Positions 12,885-24,600 of a DNA stretch of 64,000 bases are shown here, piece by piece. The translations under genes were made by a program, and so were the position numbers. This stretch comes from Norana najaformis (taxonomy: Eukaryota; Annelida; Clitellata; Crassiclitellata; Hormogastridae). Within the stretch, counting starts at the first letter, position 1; the number at the start of each line of letters is the position of its first letter. The notes under the pieces were generated by a model. The model did no database searches. It saw only the letters and a list, made by a program, of their open reading frames with translations, and was not told the origin of the DNA. The stretch lies in assembly GCA_964023275.1 (NCBI GenBank), contig OZ029922.1, positions 2,975,034 through 3,039,033 of the forward strand, in the 5' to 3' direction.

Positions 12885-13145
12885 TATTCCGTAGCGCGCT
12901 TTGTCTGTATTCAAACGGTTGCCGGTTCGACCTTGCTGAGGAGACTCCGCGTAACGAACCCTAGAAATGTTGTTCGCCCATGCTTATCTCTATCACTGAA
13001 CATTAAAACTTGGTACCAGAGTAAAGCTGTGGTATTAACAGCAAGTCCTCCGATTAACTGACCCGTGTCCAGGACCTTGAGATTAGTCCATTGCCGGCTC
13101 AAAGGCCCAAAGAAAAGGAAATGAACGCCTCCCTTACCTCGTTTA
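12885..13145 (+). mobile_element. tRNA-derived SINE, family 2
   Basis: GCCGGTTCGACC, CGCGTAACGAACC, CCAGGACCTTGAGATTAGTC, CAAAGAAAAGGAAATGAACG. Confidence 0.75.
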
Positions 13146-13399
13146 GCTTTACAGAAAGTGCATTTAGTACAGTTTATTGTATGCATCTGGATATTTATAC
13201 TGCGCCTTTAGAATCTTCAAGGTGATTTAGAAGTCCTACTTGCAATTGTTCAGTAGTTCTTCCTTTGTGTAGATGAATTTCTGCTGGGGCTGAACTTTTA
13301 AGCCTTCAATGCATTTTGGAACTCTGTCTGAATGGCACTTTTCAGCCAAGCCAGCTGAAAACATAAAACATCGACAAAACTAGATGGATGGCAACTCAT

Positions 13400-13562
13400 A
13401 AGTGTATAAACGTGTATATATATGTCTGTATGTCTATGTATGTGTATGCACTTGTAATTGTTTATATGTGTATGTATACGTATGTATGTGTCTGTATGTG
13501 TAATTGTGCATGTATGTGCATGTATGTATGCGTATATATGTATGTAGTTGTGTATATATGTA
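13400..13562. repeat. (TATG)n microsatellite
   Basis: GTATGTATGTG variants, plus-strand orientation opposite to the CATA tracts. Confidence 0.9.
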
Positions 13563-14649
13563 TTTTTCAGATGGAGTATTTTACAGTTGGGAGGCTCGCT
13601 ATCAACAAGGTTAAGATAAACACCGTCGAGCTCGTCTAGTACCTGGATAGTAAACTCCATAAATAAAAACCAGCCAATCTCATCCGACTCAGCCAGGAAA
13701 TCTTGCGAGGGGATCGGTAATCGAGTAAAAATGCAAGGTTTGTGGTTGAAATGGTTTTAATCGTGGTTATAAGGCGCAGGCAGTTAACACAAGACTATTT
13801 TATATGGCGCATTATTAGAACCTCACACAGGTTTCCTAGTAGTTGAGAGCTACATACGGCAGCTTCACCTAACGTAAATACACTTCTGACAGCTGTATAC
13901 AATAGAACGCATAGCGTTTGTTGTTTGCGTTCTCGTTTAAGCATGGCCAAGGAACGCAGTAAGCACTGCAAGCCTGCACCTTAGTGGCAGACCTTGATAA
14001 GCCAACACAAGGCAAGCTGCTCTTATAATAGAACAGCAAAAAACCAGGTAAATCCCAAGAAAACCAATCCTTCTTTTCTCGATGACTGTACGAAAAATGA
14101 AACAACTGAGATGATATCTCTCGGACCTTTGGTTGATTGTCCGGGTTTCAGGAATCTCATCGATCGTGACTTCTGTCCAGAGCTTCTGTAAACGTTCTAC
14201 CCAGTCGATTATGATATCGGAAATCGGTTTCGCTTGGAATCGATCATCAACTAACGCCTTGCGCATTACGATAACGGCGCTATAAAAGTGTCCAGATTAG
14301 ATTTAGATTTGATTATCACTGGAAAGCCAGAAACAGGAAGAAAGTCGTAGAGATACTTTCTCTTTTCTTTATTCGTCATCGGGAAATGGTTTTAAAGGCA
14401 CTCAGCGCAAATAACCCTTCAAGATTTCCGGGGGCAGCACGAAGTGAAGTGGATTAACTTAACAGGCAACGCAAATTTATATCGTGCTTCAAGCTAAGGT
14501 CGTTATACTTCAGCCGCACAGTTTGAAATCTACAGCTGTTTCAGTTTCGTCTGGGTTTTACTGTAAAGTATTACGCAAAATACATCGCTGCTTAATTAAT
14601 TAGCGTTCACGGCTATATTGAAATGATACATGTAAAACAGCAATCATTA

Positions 14650-14805
14650 AGGGTATTTGAAGTCTCGCCTTGCAACGCACAGAGTGCGGGTTCGAGTCTC
14701 CTTTGAGCCGGTTATTGTGTAGGGATCTTGAAAATTCTTTACGCACAATTGCTTAGCGCCATCGATTGATGCTTTGTCATAAGATAGTGGCGCTTAACAA
14801 ATTCA
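14650..14805 (+). mobile_element. tRNA-derived SINE family 1
   Basis: B box GGGTTCGAGTC, GTTATTGTGTAGGGATCTTG, CAATTGCTTAGCGCCATCG and AGTGGCGCTTAACAAATTC. Confidence 0.75.
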
Positions 14806-15344
14806 CAACTGATCACAATGATGTACTGCTAGTAGAGCTGCCCGGATTCGCCTGGACAGACCCGGAATCGGTCTTGTGCGTCCTGTGTCCCGGATTGATT
14901 CCAAATTGTCCCAGAAATTGGTTTAAATGTCCACTTCACCAAATGTTCTTTTCGCCCACTAAATTCGAACAGCCGGCCTTAAATAAGTTTTACAGAATGA
15001 CCATAGAATAGAGGGTAGTTAGGTTAGTAGACCCAATAAATGACATCTGCAATTGCATCAAGCATGTATATATGAACTACGCTCGTGCTAGGCCCTGAAG
15101 CCTGGTAGGTTACTGGAATTTAATAAACGTTTTGCTGTTGAAGTTGATTCAACTTTTATATATATGCCACTTGTCTCTTGATTTGAGTCAAATCATTTGA
15201 CTGTAATTTTTAACAACTAGTTGCAGTAGATCCTACATTAGGCTGACACAACATTCGTTACATAAATAGGTACTGGCATATCGAGTGACTATGCCGGTGT
15301 CCCGGATTGGCAGATTCAAAAGTTGGAGGCCCTAACTGCTGCTT

Positions 15345-15560
15345 ATCGCAATCGTAACCAAGAAAATTTAAATTGTCACTCAAAGGTTAAGTGCAAGAAA
15401 CCAGCTAATTCAAGAGCGCTGCGTCAAGTCAGAGATACCGTGTGATGAAAAAGATCTGGTTGCCGGAAAACCAGAGAAAGAAGGAGACAGAGGAGCTGTT
15501 AGGGTGGGTTGTGTTTAGGGTGAGAGAAATGGGTAGGCGGCAAATTGGATGGATGAGAGT
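15345..15560 (-). mobile_element. LINE 3' end, related subfamily
   Basis: Plus reads AGAGCGCTGCGTCAAGTC and GGGTGGGTTGTGTTTAGG. Shared with 30405-30615 and 39660-39870. Confidence 0.7.
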
Positions 15561-17250
15561 AGAATAAGGGTAGTAGCTGCTCTAGTAGTAAGATTTGAAA
15601 ACATTGGCGCCATCCTTTATGGTTATGAAGTCTCGATAAATATTTGTCCGTATGATATCACGACGCATTGGGATTTCAACCCCGGACGCAGAGGTAAAAG
15701 TCGAACACAGCCTTGCTAACTTACCAGAGGTGCTAACTTACCAGAGGTATAAGTGAATTCCCTTTAAACTTTGAATCTTTGAATCTGTACATGCATGAGT
15801 ATTTCGAGAAATGATGGCAGAAAGAATTATGGGGTCGGCGACCTGTATGCCTATTCCCATCCCTCTGGGTGAGAATCCATTGGCTAGGCTCATTGTTAAC
15901 ATAGTCATTTCCATGATACAAAAACTGGAAACTCTCAGAAAGTTGATCGAATTGACTAACTTCATAATCATTTTCTCTTTTGGATGATTACAAGCGGGCA
16001 ACGCTTAATTTGAACGCTTTTGTAACATCGTCAATATATTCTCAATTGGATTATCAATTCCGCCCCAAAAAATTTCTGTCCGTACATTTTTTGATGAATA
16101 ACAGTTTTTGTAGGTTTGCAACCTTGATTACATTTACAACTGTAACTTGTTAGCGTTTCAATTATATAGCGCATATTCAGCGGGATGGAATAGGGAACAG
16201 CGGAGTAAGACACAGCAATATAACGGAAGAAAGAAGAGACGTGGAATTGAACGGAATTGAGATTGAGATAGAAGACAGCTCCAAGTAAGGAAAAAAAGAA
16301 GTATGACTGCGAGAACTAAAAGAAGTATGGGTAGGAATAACATTAAGTTCTATCGTTGGATTTTTGTGGTTGTGTTTGCGTCTCAGCCGAATAACCATTC
16401 GACCTTAGACCCAGCGTGGTGCCTTTTGACTTTTTGCCAAACAGTAGTAATTTCTGGAAACATATTGTCCCGAAGTTCATAGACATTGACTCTCTAGTAG
16501 CAAAAATTACAGTAACTGTCTATGGTCAGACATTACTGTGATCTTTGATATGCTTATGCAACAATGTATGGCAGACTTGTGTCTGATTTCAAAGTCCACA
16601 CCGAATGTGCTTCGACAGCAGACTGCGTGATATTCTTGTCACATTAGCGGACATTAATTTTAAGAATGAAGTAGGCGCTATAAAAATGATCAGGATTAAG
16701 CACACGTTTGTGCATGCACTGAAGGACTTTGTCGCTGGAGCGTAATCTAGACAGCAGCATTCAATAACAAGTTACTATTATTAATATTAATATGTTGTTG
16801 TTGCTATTATTATTATTATATTCATCATCATCATCATCATCATCATCATTATCACTTGTAACTGCAGTTGTAATCAGAGATTATGAAGCGCTTCTTTACA
16901 ACTTGATAACCTAAACCCACGGTCGAACAGAATAGTTTCGAAACGCTTACGGACTACAGATAAAGAAGATCAAGGAGCTGAAGCCGTAGGTTGCTAAGTT
17001 GCATATGCATTAAATGCTATACAGACCTTGAAGGAGGGATGCGATTGCGCAGATGCAGAACCCAAGCAGTTGATTTCTCATTTTCTTTCTCGCTCTTCGA
17101 TCGTCTTTCTTCTTTAACAAACAGAAAACGAAAACTCCGGACGAGTCTTTCCTATATGTAGTTGGTAACTATTGACGGGTCTGCTGTTTTTCTTGGCCAC
17201 ATCAGTTGCAAAACCACCCTTTGCAACGTGTTGTTCGTGTTCAGCGACCC
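15560..17250. other. No gene recognised
   Basis: Unique-looking AT-rich sequence with a (TTA/CAT)n run at 16790-16850. Part of the long gene A intron. Confidence 0.5.
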
Positions 17251-17269
17251 GCCTACATTAACAAACATC

Positions 17270-17470
17270 ATAAACACATAAACATATATACATAAACAAC
17301 ACGCATACATATACAACATACGTGAACGCATAAATATATGCATACGTAGATACATGCATACATTCACTCATATATGCATACGAATATACATCAACAACTT
17401 GAATACATACATACATACATATATCAACACAGTTTGGATACAGACGTACATACATGCATACACATATACG
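17270..17470. repeat. (CATA)n-type degenerate tract
   Basis: CATACATATAAC variants. Confidence 0.85.
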
Positions 17471-17757
17471 TTGACTTACATAAACATTTACAGCTACCTG
17501 AATTGCTGCTACCCATAGGGTCTCTAAGTTGTTGATACAGACCAGTATAACGTTGCTTCGCCGAAGAAATCGGACTGATAATGACGACTACTGCATGGCA
17601 CCGCTTGCGAGACAAACAGTGGACTCTTCAAACGAGCCTTTGCCCAAAAGCGCTGTATAAGTATTCTTAAAATCTATTCACCAACTCCGTTATACTCCCA
17701 CACGTAGTCTGCCAAAGTAACGCTCGTTAGATAATCCGGATTTCACTGTTTCCTGCC

Positions 17758-17836
17758 TGATTACATGAACATGAGCTGATTACATGAACATGAGCTGATT
17801 ACATGAACATGAGCTGATTACAAGAACATGAGCTAA
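17758..17836. repeat. 19-bp tandem repeat, four copies
   Basis: Unit TGATTACATGAACATGAGC, the last copy with one substitution. Confidence 0.9.
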
Positions 17837-17889
17837 ATCTTTTCGGCTTCAATTAAAAAATTAAGCGCGCCCTCTGGTTTTGTAGCGTT

Positions 17890-18360
17890 AACGAATGAGG
17901 ATAACGAAGAGGATGACAATAATTCTTATGATTATGACGATGATGAGAAAGAAGAAGATGGTGAGGGTAATGAATGTGATGAAGATGGTTTTTGCGGTGA
18001 CGATGATAAAATTACGGACAAGATGAGAACCAGGATGAAATGATCGTTTTGGTGTAAATGAAGTTGAGGAGGAGGAGGAGGAGGAGTAGGAGGAAGAAGA
18101 GAAAGATGAAGATTAGAGGTAAGGAAGGATGGTAGTGGTGATGATATGATGATGTGCATGATGATACTGAGTTAGAGGATGAGGGGAAGAATGATGATGA
18201 CGATGATTATTGAGATATCAGTGACGATTTTTAAGGCGAATATCACGATGATGACTATAACAACGACTATGATGACGGTGTCAATGATCATAATGATGAT
18301 AAAGACGTTAACGACGAAGAATTTCTTTGAATTGGCGACTGTAAAAGCTGAAGAAGAATA
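17890..18360. repeat. GAT/GAA/GAG-rich low-complexity tract
   Basis: Purine-rich triplets including (GGA)n at about 18070. Open frames here are low complexity. Confidence 0.85.
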
Positions 18361-18414
18361 ACAGTCACTTAAGCTACCTTCATACCATGGGTATGAAGTG
18401 TTAGCGATTTCATT

Positions 18415-18640
18415 TTTCTTAGCCTCGGCTTATGAGGAAGGATTGCCAGTCCTCTCCCTCGCCGTCTGTTCTTCCCACTGACAGTGTACGATCAATGTAC
18501 TCATTATGGCTGAGTTTGCTACGAGGCGCATGTAGATCCGAAATCTCGAAATAAATGTCTCCCTTGGCGGGATTTGAGCCCTGGACCTTTCGACTGAGAG
18601 TCAAGTACGTTGACTACTAGACTATCGCGCCCCTCACAAA
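18415..18640 (-). mobile_element. tRNA-derived SINE, family 3
   Basis: The minus strand begins GGGGCGCGATAGTCTAGTAG (A box) and has GGGCTCAAATCCC (B box); its 3' part reads GAGGACTGGCAATCC. Confidence 0.65.
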
Positions 18641-19400
18641 AGCTGAACCTGTATATATTTAACCAGTGCTAATCAACAAATGTGAATGGCGGATGGTTAT
18701 ACTAAGTAACTATCGATATCAGCTAGACGTAACCACCTTCAATGTTCTTCACGGACATGGGGAAAAACAACTTCCGGAGATCGCTAATCCATGATCTACA
18801 GACTGCCAAATGTGTGAAGATAAAACTAGCGCCTTTGTCTCAGTATTACAATCGTATACATTGTTAACACGGCGTAGATAATATTAATAAACAACCAACG
18901 GCCAAAACCAACATCCGCTTTCTGTTCGCAATCCTTAAGGCCCGAATTACAAAAGCACATACACAGCACTCAGATGAACTTCTGTATTTATTCCGCCGTG
19001 TACATCGTGTACTATATTACTACGCCATTAAGTACTGCGCTTTATGACTAATTATGAAAATGTGTATGTATAACTATGAGGATCTACAACCTTAAGAATC
19101 CGCCGCAGTGAAAACCGTAAATCGTTGTAAAAGTTCAGTCAAAGTTCAGTAGGTCCGGAAAAGCTATTGTGAGTCATCAGGTTGAAACAGATGAGTTTCC
19201 TAAATTCGCAACTGGTCTTAATTTGTCCTCTGTGACCTAGATCTGTCACCAAGCAGGTCTGTCTGTACATAACTAGTGTGACACATTGTGGATCGTTTCT
19301 TTCAACCTCTAACCCCAACTGCCTTCTAACGATATAGATCGTTCTGCAAGGCCGCTCATGTAATGGTCCAATGAGAATACTCTCCTCTCGAAGCCTTAAC
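18640..19400. other. No gene recognised
   Basis: AT-rich unique sequence in the gene A intron; short minus-strand open frame at 19139-19414 without recognisable content. Confidence 0.5.
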
Positions 19401-19625
19401 TCTCTTTTGGTCAAAGATCATGCAGTTCGGGGTTCGACTCCGTGTAACGACCATGGACAAGTTGTTTGCGCCCACGTGCCTCTGTTACCAAGCAGTATAA
19501 TATCCACGTAAGCTGGGAATTAAACGGCAAGTTCTGCGATGCACTGTCCAGGACCTTGGAATTCGTCTAATACCGAACCTCAAGAACCTAAAGAAAAGGA
19601 AATGAGCGCCTCTCCTAAGTGTCAC
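19400..19625 (+). mobile_element. tRNA-derived SINE, family 2
   Basis: GGGGTTCGACTCC, CGTGTAACGACCATGG, CCAGGACCTTGGAATTCGTC, AAAGAAAAGGAAATGAGCG. Confidence 0.75.
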
Positions 19626-19656
19626 TTGTAAGATATAGGATAGGGGCCTACTTTAC

Positions 19657-19810
19657 TTTTAACTCGCTAGAAGATCTGCAGCTATGACCCGCATCCAGTG
19701 CCACGCTGTAACGGCCATCATTCCCAGATGAAGAGTTCACAAACAGACAGGCATTAGCCATCCTATCTCTGTTCCACGCTCTACCGTCATACGAACATAA
19801 TTCCAGCTTA
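19657..19810 (-). CDS. Weak candidate exon of gene A
   Basis: Acceptor acgtgtgttgcag, donor AAA|GTAAAG, open throughout: KLELCSYDGRAWN, ANACLFVNSSS, AGHSCRSSSELK. The KLEL-C start and a C-x22-C pair resemble exon 2 of the family, but phases (2 to 0) do not fit exon 3 (phase 1 start). May be a decayed exon 2 or chance. Confidence 0.25.
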
Positions 19811-20130
19811 CTGCAACACACGTCTCTCTTATAAACCAATGCAAAACTCATAATACTCAATAGGTATAATAAGCCTTGAACCGAATGATTTAACCTGTGC
19901 ACTGGACGTTGACAGGAACACAGTTCAAGGCTCTTGGACCCTGCTACAGGTATGATCAATAGCACTCGTCCGGGTTGCCGAAGCAGCACCTTAATCGTCC
20001 CGGATCAGTGCAGCTGTTGGAGAGATGGGACCATGTGCAGAGAACAGTACGATATGGGATTATTTATAAGCACTGCGTTCATTTGCAATATATTGTAGAG
20101 GCGTTCAATCGTTATGGATTGCAAACGTAC

Positions 20131-20189
20131 TCTGAAGTGTCTTAGCGACGACAGTCAGGCACGAAACACCAAAATGAAATCGAAACCAT
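20131..20189 (-). pseudogene. Gene A exon 1 copy with 5-nt deletion
   Basis: The ATG at 20187-20189 is aligned with gene B and C starts, and the downstream TGCCTGACTGTCGTCGC motif is conserved. The distance from ATG to that motif is 25 nt rather than 30. The donor may be CAGA|GTACGT. A TATAAAT box lies at 20263-20269, at the same distance as in gene C. Confidence 0.7.
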
Positions 20190-20262
20190 TTTCCCGTTCA
20201 CGATTCTTTACTGTCTGTCTGCAAACCCAAATGTTGAATGCGGCTGGCTTTTGTCGAAGGGC

Positions 20263-20269
20263 ATTTATA
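20263..20269 (-). promoter_or_regulatory. TATA-like box of gene A copy
   Basis: TATAAAT on the minus strand, 74-80 bp upstream of the aligned ATG, at the same spacing as the gene C TATA box. Confidence 0.5.
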
Positions 20270-20329
20270 TTTCTATAGTGTCGGCCTACATCTTTCCTAT
20301 TAATTACTCTACAATCCGGGACACAAACA

Positions 20330-20470
20330 ATTACAACACTGACGCACAAAGGCAAAAGGAGAGACAGTTCAAATAAAACAGACATCTGCAGACAGAGAAA
20401 GAGACAGAGTCACAGACAGCGCCATTTTTAGGTTACACGATGGTGGATCTCAGGGCAGAATATACAGAAT
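20330..20470 (-). promoter_or_regulatory. Shared upstream module, gene A copy
   Basis: About 240 bp upstream of the aligned ATG; resembles 26090-26250 and 35940-36140 (GGTTACACGATGG..., GGGCAGAATATACAG). Common ancestry by tandem duplication is clear; regulatory function is inferred. Confidence 0.4.
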
Positions 20471-20589
20471 ATATTGCGTGCATCGAGGACGAACTAGATA
20501 CACGTACGTGGGCGTTTCCAAAGAAACTTGAACTAAACGCCAGCAGCCATTTAGTTTTAGCCTGGGAGGAACAAGCCCAAGACTGTTAA

Positions 20590-20770
20590 ACCGTAACTAA
20601 TTGGTTTCAAACCTCGCCTTATATTTCGGAGTGTGAGGGTTCGAGCCTCCTTCCCCGAGACGGTCACCGTATAAGGTCGTTGAGCAAGTCCTTGTCTCAC
20701 AGTTGCTCAGCGCCATCGATTGATGTCTAACTTAATAGATGATGGCGCTTAAGAAATACAGAAATAAGAA
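20590..20770 (+). mobile_element. tRNA-derived SINE family 1
   Basis: B box GGGTTCGAGCC, GAGCAAGTCCTTGTCTCAC, CAGCGCCATCGATTGATG, GATGGCGCTTAAGAAATAC. It lies just upstream of the gene A promoter. Confidence 0.75.
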
Positions 20771-20789
20771 TCGCAGACCTTAGGATGGA

Positions 20790-20900
20790 GTCTATTCAAA
20801 TGGCAGCTATGGTGAAGGATCTCATCCGATAAATTCATTGACAAATAAGCAGGGTCGAGGCCATGCCATCGCTATAGAAAAACATACACATTTACACTTA
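20790..20900 (+). repeat. SINE family 3-like 3' fragment
   Basis: GGTGAAGGATCTCATCCGATAAATTC and GGGTCGAGGCCATGCC motifs as in the copy at 38.1 kb. Confidence 0.55.
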
Positions 20901-21548
20901 TATTTAGAAGAATGGGCCCAAGACCACAGATCTGAGGATGAACAGAGGTCCAAGACTATAATCGATATAAGGACTAGGCACACAATGCGTTTAAACCGGT
21001 AGCCGTGGACAGAAATTCGTCGCTCGATCTCTACGTGCCAGCGCGAGACTACCAGTGGAGACTTTTTCCGGTGTACCTCGCAAAAGGCAATTGCTTCCTT
21101 TACTTTTTGTTCCCGTATTCCACTATTGCGTCTTTCTTCAGAAACTCACGTTATAATATAGTCATTACGAACGCCATTTCTCTTGACATATATGTCCGAG
21201 TAGGCTACATAATGTTTTCCAAACAAGGAGGAGAATCAAACTGAATTGGCAACAGTATAGACATCACTGAACTTAAACTTAACTAAATAAACTATAGCGA
21301 CCAGAAAAGTATATTACCCTACGAGAATGACATAGGCGTTTCCACAGCTTCATCGGTAGCGATAATAAACTCAGGTCCTGGATAACACAATTACTTTCCA
21401 AGTTTAAATGCGAGCTCGAAATACTGTAAAGAATTTACTTATGAAAATGAAAATTTGCAGTCTGTGTTCACATATGGGCAGCCATAAGCCACTGCCTGTC
21501 ATATCCGTCTCTCTGACATAGAATCGTTCATAGAACCGAACATATTCT

Positions 21549-21658
21549 TCAAACCCAGTCGCCTCTGAGCAAAGAAAGAACGATAATCACCACCACTGCG
21601 ATTCCCCTGTGTTGCGCCGACATCGTGCCACCGCTGCATAATGGCAAGATATTCACAG
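21549..21658 (-). CDS. Gene B last exon: hydrophobic C-terminus
   Basis: Acceptor gctatttcttgcag; stop TGA at 21549-21551. VNILPLCSGG then HRGIAVVVIIVLSLLRGDWV. Small residues (SGG) before a spacer and a hydrophobic run are typical of a GPI-attachment signal. Confidence 0.85.
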
Positions 21659-24600
21659 CTGCAAGAAATAGCATAATTTTGTTGGAAATGTTATAACATC
21701 GAGTTGAATTAACTGGTTTCGTTGGGGGTGGTTTTACTGCTATTTGTTGTCTTCTTTTGTTATTATGTTCTGCAATGTTGTTCTCTTGTTCATTTGCTGT
21801 ATCTAGCGTGGTCGATGTCATGGCGGTTATTTCTGTTGTTAACAGAACTCTCTAACATTAAAGTAACAAAGGCAAAAGTAGCAAACATGGTCACAAGTCT
21901 ATAAAGAAGCTCATTAGAAGATGTACTTTACCGTTACAGAAAACATTATGATTTGATTAGTATTATATTAGGGTTTGTTAACAATAGAACAGGATTTTAA
22001 TAGGATTAGGTGAGAAATTAGGTTAGGATTAGACATAGATTAGATTGGGATTATATAAATCGGGTTAGATCAGATCAGATAGGACATCAGACGAACCTAA
22101 TTTGGACAACAGCTGACAGTCGCCGGTTGCAGCAATTGCGTTGGTCTGTGGTTCAATAAACTTCAGCAGCTCGTCCATCAAAGCACTTGCTTTCTTTCCA
22201 CAACACCCATCAGTAGACTTCAGCTTACAGCTCAACAGCCGACTTGCAGCCCTACGCAGCATTTAATACAATTCGTTAAGATCATAAATACCATGTTGGC
22301 ATAAGCTCCTAGTTAATGTGGGACCAACTGTGCCAGCTACTACCCTTTCTGCTTTACCACCCTCGCTCTCTCCATCTGTCTGTCGTTACCCGCCTACTCT
22401 CCTGCTCCTCCTTCGTTCGTTTATGGAACTTTGGCTGCTATTTTATGAAAACAGCTGTCCTCTCGTGTCCCTGGTCATGCTAATGATTAAACTATTGATG
22501 GGGTTTGTCCAAAGTTACCTAATGAAGTTCACCCCCAACTTCTGTACACGTTCTACACACCCTTAAAGAAGCTAACGCTAATTAGTCTAATTAATTATGC
22601 TGGCTGTAAATTTAAATCCTCTTCATTGTACTTAGGACCATGCCCTATCAGAGAGGCAGGAGGGCCATTTGGCCCAGGACTCACAAAGTAAAGAGCTTCA
22701 TTTTTACACACTGTTTTTCGTCTACTTCAAAATAAAAAAGAAATATTTTCATTCGAAGCAAAGATTTTCTATTTATGATTCGATAACTAGCAACAAATCG
22801 TTCGAATTCTTTTGGAAATTGGAACACATGGGCCTCAAATTCTTTCTCTTTCTACCTCTGCCTACTTCATGCGATATATACTGGCAGGGTATATAATGGC
22901 AGGGTTGACTTGATTTCTCAGTCTGGAAAGTTCCATCGTTTGCAGTCTTCGATGCACAGTGACGACCTCGCTATGCTGCAATGCGAATCCTGATATTCTA
23001 GCTGCAGTGAAAATGCGAAGTTGCAATTATTGCATTGCATAATACTGCTGCAAAGCCATATACTTACAAACACGGCTTCTTGCTGATATCGTTTTTCCTT
23101 TGTTCATCGCAAAACTCGAACGCTTTTTCAAGTTTCTGAGAACCGAGGCATTGCGCATTTTCCTGAAAATCTTTATTAAAAAACTTACTATGTTACAAGT
23201 TATTACTAGAAGTTACTTAGTGCTAAAATAAGAAATTAAGGCAACGGAAACTTACATTATTTTACTACATTACATTACTTGAAATTCTTACTTACATAAC
23301 TACTCGGAGTAGGATTTTGATCAGTTACTACTACAAGTTACTTAAAGTTAAAAGAAGAAATCAAGGCAAGAGAAACTTACATTATCTTACTTCACCTTAC
23401 CTTACCTTACACTACACTACTTACATTGGAATTCTTACTTACATAACTACTCTTGAGTGGGATTTTAACCGTTAAAGGTTGTTTATGTATATAAGGATCC
23501 GAGTACATCTTATGCATTATTTGGGAGTAAGAAACGGAGAAAATACGACGTCTGCACGCAGAGAAAACGACGTATAAACCAGAGACACATACCGAACCCT
23601 TATTGCCTATCGATTTTATTTCACTGAGTGCCTGTGAATAAGCTGGTTCCTGCGATTTAGCTTTCGTTGGGCGCTTTAGAAATCTCGAGTTTACGATTAC
23701 AATTACTCAGAAAGAATATTTTGGAAATACAAAAGGCCGCTAATGAAAAAGTGACGATATAAAATGTAATTCTGGGTAGACCTTTCTTGTGATCGTCGCA
23801 GATGTAAAAGGTCGATCGCTTCTTTTCTTCGAACCAAGCACGAAAATCGTCTCGGTCAGCACAACTAGTATCACTCAAACAGATCAAGTAGCCTTTCACC
23901 GATCTGTCAATGAAATACAACTTTGGGCAAGAAAACTACACATCAGTCGATTTCACTGACTTCATTAACAGGCAACATCACTAAATGTCTGCCTGCAAGC
24001 GTAATTGACTGTGGCTTATTACCAGACATATATCAATGCGTTTTTAATATATTAATGTCTGAATTTTCCAGACATTAATTTTAAGTGTAGCCTATAATTA
24101 AGAATATCACTCTAGTTCATCGTAGGACTTGCTGCAGACTTTCCACAATACGCCGGCATCCATTCTTTTTCTAATTCTACTGCTTGGTAACAGTTGTGCG
24201 TGAAAAACTTCCCCGAGGTCGTTACATGGAGTCCACACAGCAACTCGAGCTCGAAATCGTTAGACCACAGACCAAACGCGCTACCGTACCGCGCACAAAT
24301 TCCAATAATTGTGGAATTTTAACAAATTGAAGTCCTAATTCACAATCGTATAAATTTTGCACTACGAAAGTGGCTGTAATGCCATCAGTTCCCATTCTCA
24401 GCTAATCTCACTTGAATACATGTATCCATTTGATTCAGTAAATAGGAAATACGTTAACAAGTGATAAGAAACAGACAGTTGCGTTTTATTTACCCTTTTA
24501 TATTTTAAATTCTTTACCTGCATAAATTTTCTATCTCTTCAATTTTGTAGGTAAAATTGTGCAGGTTATCCACTGGATATATAGCTCGACATATCGCGAT

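Larger units (their letters stand above)
9081..20189 (-). pseudogene. Gene A of the tandem 12-Cys family: intact 3' exons, broken exon 1, exon 2 not found
   Basis: The last three exons (10741-10840, 10086-10240, 9081-9193) are open, keep the family phases and all their expected Cys, and end in the tail NVFVVQLAVTLFLSMLKTYQL. The exon 1 copy at 20131-20189 has 59 nt instead of 64. The 5-nt loss puts the ATG out of frame with the signal-peptide reading, and its own frame stops after 15 codons. No clear C-x5-C-x20-C exon lies between. A weak candidate is 19657-19810. Several LINE and SINE insertions enlarge this 9-kb intron. Either a recent pseudogene, a gene with another first exon, or an assembly error in exon 1. 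Confidence 0.6.

Noticed and set aside
13937-14266. Minus-strand ORF with DWVERLQKLWTEV as an exon of gene A
   Set aside because: Its start overlaps a dispersed repeat (14225-14320), it lacks Cys, and splice phases could not be matched.
21005-21244. 79-codon plus-strand ORF upstream of gene A
   Set aside because: No recognisable domain, no splice or promoter signal, no paralogue near genes B or C.
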